From assembly GCA_013180565.1 (NCBI GenBank), contig QBUN01000392.1:1-14071 (forward strand): DNA of 14,071 nt, in the 5' to 3' direction. A program made the position numbers and the translations under genes. The first letter of the stretch is position 1. Each line of letters opens with the position of its first letter. The DNA is from Candidatus Methanophaga sp. GoMg3.2 (GTDB lineage Archaea; Halobacteriota; Syntropharchaeia; Alkanophagales; Methanospirareceae). Positions 1-6,570 of this stretch are shown piece after piece. The notes under the pieces were generated by a model. That model was given only the letters and a program-made list of their open reading frames with translations, was not told the origin of the DNA and made no database searches.

Positions 1-273
1 CTGTTGAATGGCCCTTTGGCAACATAAAGCAAAATATGAAGTTTCGGGGGTTTCATACAAGAGGGCTAGAAAATGTGCAGATCGAGCATAATCTTGTATG
101 CACTGCACATAATCTGGGGGGGGATGTGGGGTAAATTAGATGGTAGTGTGGCTGCTTTATCTAATATTAAGGGTTTGGTAGCTAATTTCGCATTTAGGGT
201 ATCAAGTATTTATGTTTTTATTCGTATTTCCTCTCGGAGAGTCATGAACTTCCGATTTTTGTTGATTTACTGA
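1..273 (+). pseudogene. C-terminal remnant of IS5/IS1182-type transposase, frameshifted
   Basis: The reading frame enters from the left edge (first full codon at position 3) and encodes a typical transposase C-terminal segment, with motifs VEWPFGNIKQNMKFRGF and GLENVQIEHNLVCTAHNL, as in DDE transposases of the IS5/IS1182 type. A run of eight G at 116-123 breaks the frame: frame 3 stops at 132-134. The frame one base further on continues with a plausible C-terminal tail (MWGKLDGSVAALSNIKG) to a stop at 271-273. Dropping one G would restore a single frame, so I read this as a one-base insertion in a homopolymer. The N-terminal part is outside the window or lost. Terminal inverted repeats were not recognised. 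The family call rests on remembered motifs. Confidence 0.6.
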
Positions 274-300
274 CATTGCCTTTATGTATAATAAAATTCT

Positions 301-811
301 ATAATTTATTTGCGGGACAGCCTGGGAGCTTGTAGCCAAAAAAGGATTTACTGCCTTTCTTAGCCTATGTGCCATCCTTGCTTCTCCTCGTCTTTGCTTC
401 GTCCCCTCGCGGCGTATCCGCCTTAGCATGTCCAGGATCAGAAGTAATAAAAGTTGCATCTTGGACTACGCCACACTTTACTTTTAGACCCATAGAATCG
501 AGTTGTCTCTGGAGTTCCTCCCATATTGCTTTGTCTTTACCTGTTTCCGCTAATCGCTCCCTGAAATACCAGACCGTGGTAAAATCAGAGATAACTGCTG
601 GAAATACAAGAAACTTCCTGAACGAGATCCTATCAGTAACCTGCTTTTCGAGTTCTGGATCTGATAGGCCATGCCACTGCTGAAGCACTAACAGCTTGAC
701 CATTCGCACCTCATCGATGTTTTGTCTGCCGCCTCGCTCGCTCCTGTTCTCATACATTTCTCCCACTATTAGACTAAAAGCTTCCCAGTCAATTACTGAT
801 TCGATCTCCAT
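301..811 (-). pseudogene. N-terminal fragment of IS5/IS1182-type transposase with amber codon
   Basis: The open frame from the ATG at 811 encodes about 148 residues of a transposase N-terminus: a DUF772-like helical region (about residues 1-95) followed by the start of the DDE catalytic domain, with VQDATFITSDPGHAK and the D-E-A-K-T-R-R-S-K-D-G-T stretch. A TAG follows at about 365-367. Past it the same frame continues with AKKGSKSFFGYKL, which in this family normally follows GTW. The TAG therefore replaces a Trp codon (TGG to TAG). Homology ends about 13 codons later in unrelated sequence and another stop near 301. The rest of the DDE domain is missing, so the gene is dead. It points towards the plus-strand C-terminal fragment on its left and may come from the same element type. 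Confidence 0.7.
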
Positions 812-1023
812 TAGCTGTCTCCGAGCTTTTTAACTCGCCCATACTCCGCATTAAGTGCAAAATCGATTAATGACTTCATGTATGTAATTATATCAATAAC
901 AACATATAAACTTTACGCTTTTAGCGCTTTAAAGCTCAATTTATGCATCTTTCTTCTCATGATTCATTTCATCAGCTTCCGCCGGCTATAGGATCTTTCA
1001 ACTATCTTCTTCAAGGGGGTTTT
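812..1023. other. Gene-free gap with no recognised function
   Basis: These 212 bases separate the transposase fragment from the DUF1616 ORF. They are AT-rich, with short palindromic words such as GCTTTAAAGC near 930 and a CGAG/CTCG pair near 830-845 that could be relics of an element end. I found no convincing gene, RNA or clear terminal inverted repeat. Confidence 0.3.
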
Positions 1024-1449
1024 TCAAAATTCTCCATGGTTTGCGGAACCAAATGCAACCACAAATCTATCTTCTTCTGGAATCCTGCTTCTTCTTACAT
1101 AAGCGCCGATAGCAAACGAAACTGTGAATACTGATAGAACGATAAGTATCGGTGTTAATCGTATTCCAAACGGGGTGTAGTTCAATTCCAAGCCCAATAA
1201 AGGCGTAATTGCAATGCTCGATCCAAAGCTGAGTGCAATTCGTTCGATCCCATCTAAATCGTCTTTCCGTATGAATAAGGCGGCGATTAATGCGTAGCCT
1301 GGTAGGAAGAGGACTAAGGGAAGACCAAAAATAATTCTTACCACCATTTCGTTAAGGGATGGGATGAGAACAAAGGGTATGCATAAAAGAGTGAAGAGGA
1401 TTACGAGTACGAGATCAATGTCAATGTCTTTTGGGAAGTGTTTTTGCAT
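1024..1449 (-). CDS. DUF1616-family membrane protein, apparently C-terminally truncated
   Basis: The 141-residue product has hydrophobic segments at about residues 12-31, 36-58, 71-85 and 97-117. The stretch LPLVLFLPGYALIAALF, the R-K-D-D-L-D-G-I-E-R-I-A-L-S-F-G motif and LNYTPFGIRLTPI match the N-terminal domain of DUF1616 proteins, whose function is unknown and which often lie near surface-polysaccharide or S-layer genes. Family members are usually about 300 residues, so over half is missing. After the TGA the same frame stays open for about 20 codons without recognisable DUF1616 sequence. The start ATG at 1449 begins close to the point where the neighbouring epimerase pseudogene breaks off. 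I think it is a degraded gene, but an intact short form cannot be excluded. Confidence 0.6.
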   Translation of the reverse strand: MQKHFPKDIDIDLVLVILFTLLCIPFVLIPSLNEMVVRIIFGLPLVLFLPGYALIAALFIRKDDLDGIERIALSFGSSIAITPLLGLELNYTPFGIRLTPILIVLSVFTVSFAIGAYVRRSRIPEEDRFVVAFGSANHGEF

Positions 1450-1487
1450 GCTATGTGATTTTTTTCATCTTAATCATACCCAATAGA

Positions 1488-2152
1488 TTACTTCGCTTTA
1501 ACAGCATCATCAACATAAGTAAAATCCCTCGTCTGCGTTCCATCACCGAAAACGGCTATTTCTTCTTCGTTTATGATTGCTCTAACAAACTTGTGTATCG
1601 CCATATCTGGTCTCTGTCTCGATCCATAAACCGTAAAATATCTTAATGAAACAGTTGGAACGTTGTAATTCTTCCAATAGAGATAACACAAGTTCTCACC
1701 TGCTAATTTCGTAACACCATAAGGCGAAACGGGCTTTAACAAAGTATCCTCTCTCATCGGCAGTTCCGCATCGCCGTAAACTGATGAAGACGATGCATAA
1801 ACGAACTTTTTTATATTTTGCGTTTATAGAATTCCAATAGTTTTTGGCTTGCTTCTACATTGTTCCTCGTGTATATCTTAAAGCTCTTGCCCTAAGATGC
1901 CCTTACACCTGCTTGTGCTGCTAAATGGAATACGTAGTCCACATCAGGGAATTTATCCATCTCCAAAATATCTTCTTCAATTAGTTTGAAATTGTTGTTC
2001 TTCAAAGCGTTCGATAGATTCGTTTCTTTTAGCTCTCTAGTGTAATAATCGGTGAAAAAATATATTCCAAGTACTTCGTAGCCCTGCTCTAACAGCTTAT
2101 CCACCAGGTGGCATCCTATGAAACCTGCACAGCCAGTTACTAAGGTTTTCAT
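1488..2152 (-). pseudogene. NAD-dependent sugar-nucleotide epimerase pseudogene (UDP-glucose/UDP-glucuronate 4-epimerase type)
   Basis: The N-terminal part (ATG at 2152) has the Rossmann motif TGCAGFIGCHLVDKLL and VFHLAAQAGVRAS, typical of extended short-chain dehydrogenases acting on UDP-sugars. After RAS an in-frame TAG (about 1892-1894) stands where relatives have Trp, and the frame continues with GKSFKIYTRNNVEASQKLL. Near 1810-1820 a frameshift in an A-rich stretch moves the frame to FVYASSSSVYGDAEL. This leads into the 89-residue part with the catalytic YGVTK (YxxxK), RYFTVYGSRQRPDMAIHKF and DFTYVDDAV. The frame stops at 1488, so roughly the last 90-100 residues (substrate domain) are gone. 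Three lesions make it non-functional. It probably once belonged to a polysaccharide or glycosylation cluster together with the DUF1616 neighbour. Confidence 0.85.
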
Positions 2153-2189
2153 TTTTTAACCCAGTAACGTCTTCCGCTCAATTAATCCT

Positions 2190-2729
2190 TTACCGCTTCT
2201 CTTCCGCACTCCAGCCCTGCATTATAATGTATTCCACCACTTTCGCCGCACACGCTTTCACACCCATCCGCCCACTATCCACTACAACCTCGGGATTCCA
2301 CGGCTCTTCATATGGTACGTTCACACCCGGCACCGTCGCACCGTCCTTCTTCGACTCTTTATATATGCCGGTAGGCGCATATTTCGCTTTCCTGTCCCGT
2401 TCTCGCTCCATACACGTCTCTAAAGAGCACTTCACGTACACCTCTGCGAAATTGGGTATAGCCGCTCGAGCTCTATCCCGGTATCGCCTCCGATTTGCAG
2501 TAGCATCTATGATAACCGGAATGCCACTTGTCACCATGATTTTCGCCATATAGACTAGCGAAGCATACACTATTTCGCGCTCATCGTCCGAATACGAAGG
2601 CTTCGGCGTGATAAATTTACGTATCTCATCAAGTTCAAGCACTTGCACTTGCATGATCGTCCCCACTTTATCTGCTATTACTGACTTGCCACTACCCGGT
2701 AAGCCGGTTATCCAGATCGCCCATGTCAT
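2190..2729 (-). CDS. P-loop kinase related to adenylylsulfate (APS) kinase
   Basis: The 179-residue protein has a Walker A motif GLPGSGKS at residues 9-16 and ends with the pattern PYEEPWNPEVVVDS (about 140-153), which matches the PYEPPENPE-V-D segment of CysC. True APS kinases phosphorylate adenylylsulfate to PAPS. Several hallmarks differ here. The LDGD-N-R motif is reduced to LELDEIR, and the S-F-I-S-P-Y-R-x-D-R region reads DATANRRRYRDRAR. The substrate is therefore uncertain. Length is near that of CysC (about 180-200). It lies 63 bases downstream of cdhE on the same strand, across an AT-rich gap that may hold its own promoter. The ATG at 2729 is followed at once by the first beta strand and P-loop, which supports the start. 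Confidence 0.75.
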   Translation of the reverse strand: MTWAIWITGLPGSGKSVIADKVGTIMQVQVLELDEIRKFITPKPSYSDDEREIVYASLVYMAKIMVTSGIPVIIDATANRRRYRDRARAAIPNFAEVYVKCSLETCMERERDRKAKYAPTGIYKESKKDGATVPGVNVPYEEPWNPEVVVDSGRMGVKACAAKVVEYIIMQGWSAEEKR

Positions 2730-2737
2730 GTTAAAAG

Positions 2738-2756
2738 AACATTTGATTTAAATGTT
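2738..2756. repeat. Short inverted repeat upstream of the P-loop kinase gene
   Basis: Seven-base arms AACATTT and AAATGTT are separated by GATTT, 9-27 bases upstream of the kinase ATG at 2729. On the minus strand it contains ATTTAAAT, which could act as a TATA element, although it sits close to the start. It could be an operator or chance in AT-rich DNA. Confidence 0.3.
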
Positions 2757-2792
2757 TGTAATCCTTTTGGTAAAACTTTTAATAAATCTTTT

Positions 2793-4205
2793 TTAAGAAA
2801 CGGTTTTCGGTGGCCAGTTATCGGTCATCCAGCCCGGAATCCGTCCACTGTCCCGTGGACCCACAAGGACCGACCAGCCAGTAGCATCTTCCGTCTCTCC
2901 CGAAATCCTCGCCGCAAGGCCTGGTAACACCATTGTCTTATGTGCTACCTTCTTTTCCGCATCATACGATGCCACTGTGTCTTTGATCATATCTGCAGTA
3001 AGCTGCCCGCCAGCAACAGCAGCTTCAACGCCCAGCCCGTCTGCATCCACCACCATCAAATAGCAATCAATTTTGCTAGAACTCAGGTCGCTCTCCACTG
3101 TATAGTAGGTCAATGCGAAATTAGTAGTGATAAAAAGAGGCGATTTGTCTGTGGGACTCCCTACCTCCCTCAGGCCGGGGTCCACACTTACCGGACGCCT
3201 TGGATCGGTATATATATTCGCAACGAGTGTGCGCTCAGTAATCAGCGAATGTGGCTCTATCGAATGCAAAATCATTATATCCGCGTATCGCAGGATTAAC
3301 GTGTCTGCTATAATCGCTTCCCAATACGAAGCATCCAAAGCGTCTTGATTACCATTTGTCATCCATGCGGTCATAGGTACAGCCATTAGAGGATATGCAA
3401 TACTCTTATTCCCATCTACTATTCCCGCACGCCGTATCCTCACGAACCTGGAGAATGTATCTGCAAGCCCTTCTCCTGTCGGATATGTCCCGGGGTCCAA
3501 TATGAGGTCGTCAATGCCCGCAGCAGCGAAAGTCGTGGCAAGGCTATTTAACGTATCGAGATCCAGTGAAAAGAGCGTAACGGGAACGTTATACCGCTTC
3601 GCAAGTGCCATAATCGCCTGCCAGTTGGTCTTGTCCGCAGCATATAACAATGGATTCCTATCTGAAACCTCTTTCAATCCTGCTTCTAGCACTTTCGCAT
3701 CGAACGAACATAAAATTAGTGGCATATCTGTCTCTTCTGCCACGCACTTCACGCACCTGGCAAATGTTTTGGCTTCGCTTGATACTGAACGTACAGCAAT
3801 TACATCTAAAGTTAAAAATTCACCAACGTAAAATTTACGCCACTTTGTTATCCTTCTTACCCGTTCCCGCAATTCCGGCTCGGCCATTGTGTCCCAAACG
3901 TCATAAGCAAGCGACGTACGGTCATAGAATGTGAGTTCGTGCCGGTGCATGATGTCTTCGCCACCTATTTTACTCGCTCTCGCACCTACTCCTATCGCAA
4001 CTTCTCTTATCTCGGGCGCTAATAACTCCGCTAGCTCTTTCGCTTTCGATGCGTATTTAGGTTCAAAAAGAGGTTTACAATCCTCCAATTTCTTATTCCG
4101 TTCTAACAGTAGCGATGCAAAAGCCAGGCATGTCTTCTCGCCACATTCTTTGCAATTCGTTCCCGGAAGATATTTCCAGGCATCCATTGGACTACTTAGC
4201 TTCAT
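2793..4205 (-). CDS. cdhE: Acetyl-CoA decarbonylase/synthase gamma subunit (corrinoid Fe-S protein large subunit)
   Basis: CdhE is the cobamide- and 4Fe-4S-carrying large subunit of the corrinoid protein. It passes the methyl group between tetrahydro(sarcina/methano)pterin and the A-cluster of acetyl-CoA decarbonylase/synthase in the cytoplasm. The N-terminus KYLPGTNCKECGEKTCLAF with a further Cys in KLEDCKPLF gives the four cluster ligands (Cys 18, 21, 26 and 43 from the ATG). A TIM-barrel methyl-binding region follows, then a C-terminal cobamide-binding part (DADGLGVEAAVAGGQLTAD). Length of 470 residues is normal. The ATG at 4205 overlaps the cdhD stop as ATGA and has GGGAGG at 4213-4218, 7 bases upstream. 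The frame could extend to a GTG at 4220, but that codon lies at the edge of this ribosome-binding site, so I reject it. The two subunits are clearly translationally coupled. Confidence 0.95.
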   Translation of the reverse strand: MKLSSPMDAWKYLPGTNCKECGEKTCLAFASLLLERNKKLEDCKPLFEPKYASKAKELAELLAPEIREVAIGVGARASKIGGEDIMHRHELTFYDRTSLAYDVWDTMAEPELRERVRRITKWRKFYVGEFLTLDVIAVRSVSSEAKTFARCVKCVAEETDMPLILCSFDAKVLEAGLKEVSDRNPLLYAADKTNWQAIMALAKRYNVPVTLFSLDLDTLNSLATTFAAAGIDDLILDPGTYPTGEGLADTFSRFVRIRRAGIVDGNKSIAYPLMAVPMTAWMTNGNQDALDASYWEAIIADTLILRYADIMILHSIEPHSLITERTLVANIYTDPRRPVSVDPGLREVGSPTDKSPLFITTNFALTYYTVESDLSSSKIDCYLMVVDADGLGVEAAVAGGQLTADMIKDTVASYDAEKKVAHKTMVLPGLAARISGETEDATGWSVLVGPRDSGRIPGWMTDNWPPKTVS

Positions 4206-5503
4206 TTGTTTGCCTCCCACGTTACCCAGTCATCAACATTCACTTCTTTCGCACCATCCGTATCAGCACCGAACAGCATTTGCGTTACGCGCTTAACCGC
4301 AGTAGCAGCCTTTGGGTGCATCATCATAAACAGGTCTCCACCTGCGATACCCAGTGTCAAGCCGGTAATAATCTCATATAACGGGCCTCTATACGCTGCA
4401 GGTCCCCAATCGGAATCCTCAGCAAGTGGTGAACCCTTCATCCATGATTCGCGCGCACCCCACGCATTTGTCACTCCGCAAGAGATTGGGAACGCCAAAT
4501 CGGTATCGCCCTTTAATGCTGCTATCCTCATCCGTTCTATATTCGTGAATGCATAGTCTAAGCCATAACCAAGCGCAGCAGTTGTCGGGTCTATCACTAT
4601 ATCCTCCCTCGGCACACCTAATTTGAATAGATACCTGTTCAATGTCTTCTGTGCGTTTATGTCTAATTGAGTCCACGAAAGGATAACATGCCCATTATCC
4701 TTTGCTGCTTTTGCTATTCGCTCGTAGTCCATGTTCAGGTTTGCAGATGCGATTAGGCATCGTTCACCCGCTGCCGCTTCAGCCGCAGCCTCCAGCACCG
4801 CCGGGTCTTTATCCGGATTACCTGACCCACCAATGACAATAGGGACTTTTACCGCTTGCAGTACTTCCTCTACTGTCTTCGCTGCTTCCTTCGCCGATGT
4901 GTCCTTTATCGTTGGGTCCGTGCTAATCAGATGAATCGTAACCATGTCCGCACCAAATTCACGTACATTCTTCTTCGCCCATTCTGCTGGGTCTTCCATC
5001 ACATCTTCATAAAAACCCCGCACCGCTTTCGCAAGTGGAATAGGCATGTCAAAGCAATCGACTGAAATTACTGGCGGATAGGGCATTTGGAAATCGAAAT
5101 TGTAAAACGGCAATGATTTCTCGCCGCCTATTGTTACCGTACTCTCCCTCGTGCCGCCATCTGCGGAGGTAGCACCGATAGTTACTTCTTCTATCTTTCC
5201 GGTCCACGCCGCTTTCGCAACCTCAAATTTCGCGCTCTCTAAGACCGCGACCTTCTTCTCTTCTACATATTGCACCGGCTGCAGCATCTGGATCAACGAC
5301 TTTCGGGTCGAAAGAGTTGCTTCAACTTGTTTATCCACCTCATTTAGCATCGACTGCAGTACTTGGATCAACGGAGGAGGTATTGCGCCACTCTGTGATA
5401 ATTCGACTTCCATATCTCCCTCTATCTTCACATCCTCCAACTCTACTATATCATAGTTCTCCAATATACTTGCTAAATCCCCAAAGGTTATTTTCTTCCT
5501 CAT
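4202..5503 (-). CDS. cdhD: Acetyl-CoA decarbonylase/synthase delta subunit (corrinoid protein small subunit)
   Basis: CdhD is the TIM-barrel partner of CdhE. Together they form the corrinoid iron-sulfur protein that carries the methyl group in the archaeal Wood-Ljungdahl pathway. The 433-residue length is normal for the family. The N-terminal 140 residues are the variable region including ESTVTIGGEKSLPFYNF. The barrel follows with MPYPPVISVDCFDMP, GADMVTIHLISTDP, VPIVIGGSGNPDKDP, IVIDPTTAALGYGLDY and FPISCGVTNAWGARESW, all characteristic. The ATG at 5503 has AAGGAG at 5506-5511, only 2 bases away, which is short. A TATA-like element lies 32-41 bases upstream, so the cdhDE pair probably starts its own transcript although IPK lies only 51 bases upstream. 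The other ACDS subunit genes (cdhABC) are not in the window. Confidence 0.95.
   Translation of the reverse strand: MRKKITFGDLASILENYDIVELEDVKIEGDMEVELSQSGAIPPPLIQVLQSMLNEVDKQVEATLSTRKSLIQMLQPVQYVEEKKVAVLESAKFEVAKAAWTGKIEEVTIGATSADGGTRESTVTIGGEKSLPFYNFDFQMPYPPVISVDCFDMPIPLAKAVRGFYEDVMEDPAEWAKKNVREFGADMVTIHLISTDPTIKDTSAKEAAKTVEEVLQAVKVPIVIGGSGNPDKDPAVLEAAAEAAAGERCLIASANLNMDYERIAKAAKDNGHVILSWTQLDINAQKTLNRYLFKLGVPREDIVIDPTTAALGYGLDYAFTNIERMRIAALKGDTDLAFPISCGVTNAWGARESWMKGSPLAEDSDWGPAAYRGPLYEIITGLTLGIAGGDLFMMMHPKAATAVKRVTQMLFGADTDGAKEVNVDDWVTWEANK
4213..4218 (-). promoter_or_regulatory. Ribosome binding site of cdhE
   Basis: GGGAGG on the minus strand lies 7 bases before the ATG at 4205, inside the last codons of cdhD. 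It fixes the cdhE start and indicates coupled translation through the ATGA overlap. Confidence 0.7.
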
Positions 5504-5534
5504 CGCTCCTTAGTACTTTGTTTGTGCATCCCCC

Positions 5535-5544
5535 TATATAATTA
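5535..5544 (-). promoter_or_regulatory. TATA-like promoter element of cdhDE
   Basis: The minus strand reads AATTATATAG between the IPK stop and the cdhD ATG. Its centre is about 37 bases before the ATG, which would put an archaeal start site about 10 bases before the start codon. No transcript data support it. Confidence 0.45.
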
Positions 5545-5554
5545 GTATCGTTAT

Positions 5555-6355
5555 TTACTCGATAATCGTGCCCAACCCTCTCTCCCCAGCCAACGCCCTC
5601 AATATATTTCCTGATTTACCGCTAAGAATCTCACATTCAATGCCCATCTTTGCTATCTTAATCAAGTCCTTTACTTTTGTTGTCATCCCTCCTGTAACAT
5701 CAACCGAATATGAACTGCCAATGTATGATTCAACAGTAGTGTATTTCTCTATCTCGATTTTAGGTATTAAGCTCGCGCTATCATCCCGCTGTGGGTCCGA
5801 AGTATAAACACCATCAACTAATCCAAAGATCAGGACCCTAGATGGCCGTAAAGATCCGCTTAAGTACGTGAAAATTTGTTCCGTAGATATAATTGTGCAG
5901 CCTTTTACTGTATCAAATACGCAATCACCAAAGACAACGGGGATTAATCCCTTACTCATACATTCTTCTATCGGTCTGATAAAAAAATCGACTATCTCGC
6001 CATCTCTTGCTATACAGCATGCCGAAGGTTGGATAGATACCGCATTGATCCCATAATCGGTCATCAAATCCACGACTACTCGATTCAATGTTGATGCGGC
6101 ATTTTGGCACATTGCAAAGCCTCTTACGCTGTCCGCCCGAATAAAACCCTCTGATGTTCTAAATGCTTTTGCTATTGGATGCGGAAACGAGCCTCCACCA
6201 TGTCCAATGAGTAAATTCAAATTCCGTTCTCTATCAACCACTTCTTTTAGCTCTTTCACAATCCGTTTTAAAATACTATACTTTAATGTTGCCGGCACAC
6301 TTTTTTCGGTAATTAAAGAACCCCCTAACTTGACGAATATCAAATTGTTTTCCAT
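5555..6355 (-). CDS. Isopentenyl phosphate kinase
   Basis: This 266-residue amino-acid-kinase-fold protein is recognised as the archaeal IPK, which phosphorylates isopentenyl phosphate with ATP to isopentenyl diphosphate in the archaeal mevalonate route, supplying lipid precursors. Visible motifs are KLGGSLITEK (9-18), LIGHGGGSFPHPIAKAF (49-65), where the second His (about 59) corresponds to the catalytic His of the SFGHP motif, PVVFGDCVFDTVKG (139-152), FGLVDGVYTSDP (177-188) and TGGMTTK (221-227). One difference is that the usual I-S-G-D-x-I segment after the KG motif reads ISTEQI (about 156-161). The gene starts at the ATG at 6355 without a clear Shine-Dalgarno sequence, so its mRNA may be leaderless or short-leadered. 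It lies 51 bases upstream of cdhD on the same strand. Confidence 0.88.
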   Translation of the reverse strand: MENNLIFVKLGGSLITEKSVPATLKYSILKRIVKELKEVVDRERNLNLLIGHGGGSFPHPIAKAFRTSEGFIRADSVRGFAMCQNAASTLNRVVVDLMTDYGINAVSIQPSACCIARDGEIVDFFIRPIEECMSKGLIPVVFGDCVFDTVKGCTIISTEQIFTYLSGSLRPSRVLIFGLVDGVYTSDPQRDDSASLIPKIEIEKYTTVESYIGSSYSVDVTGGMTTKVKDLIKIAKMGIECEILSGKSGNILRALAGERGLGTIIE

Positions 6356-6395
6356 AATCTACCATAATATACTATTACTTAAGTATGGGCTATAA

Positions 6396-6533
6396 GTGCT
6401 AATTCGAAAACGTAAGAAAGCAAAAGAACTGCATGAAAAAGGGATCACTCCAGATGATCATACCGCCTACAAAGATCTACTGGAATGGCGAGCAACAAGA
6501 TATGAGTTAGGAGAACTTACGAATTTTCACTAA
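6396..6533 (+). CDS. Small hypothetical ORF or gene remnant
   Basis: A 45-residue frame with a GTG start (6396) and TAA at 6531-6533 reads IRKRKKAKELHEKG followed by ITPDDHTAYKDLLEW and RYELGELTNFH. It is charged and helix-like with a natural amino-acid mix. No Shine-Dalgarno sequence is visible before the GTG, so it may be the surviving tail of a larger gene. Its stop codon lies exactly in the left arm of the hairpin whose right arm holds the stop codon of the opposing gene, which supports a real convergent end. I do not recognise the family. Confidence 0.35.
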   Translation: MLIRKRKKAKELHEKGITPDDHTAYKDLLEWRATRYELGELTNFH

Positions 6534-6570
6534 AGCTTTTTGCACGCAAGCAAGCAAGCAAAAAGCTTTA
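6531..6570. terminator. Bidirectional hairpin between convergent genes
   Basis: Perfect 13-base arms TAAAGCTTTTTGC (6531-6543) and GCAAAAAGCTTTA (6558-6570) enclose a 14-base loop made largely of CAAG repeats. The first TAA of the plus-strand arm is the stop of the small ORF, and the TAA read on the minus strand at 6570-6568 is the stop of the membrane-anchored protein gene. On both strands the RNA arm carries a TTTTT run. It probably ends transcription or protects mRNA 3' ends in both directions. Confidence 0.6.

Noticed and set aside
73..273. A stand-alone 66-residue gene starting with ATG at 73.
   Set aside because: Its first part is an out-of-frame reading of the conserved transposase C-terminus. 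Only the part after the G-run belongs to the transposase tail.
369..683. A 104-residue plus-strand frame opposite the transposase fragment.
   Set aside because: It has no recognisable domain, while the minus strand carries clear transposase motifs over the same bases.
365..1894. Pyrrolysine or other amber recoding as an explanation for the in-frame TAG codons.
   Set aside because: Both genes also carry frameshifts or truncations, the expected residue is Trp, and nothing in the window encodes a suppressor system. Decay is simpler.
6544..6560. A short CAAG tetranucleotide repeat as a microsatellite or CRISPR-like unit.
   Set aside because: There are only about three to four units inside a hairpin loop and no spacers. 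It is explained as part of the terminator.
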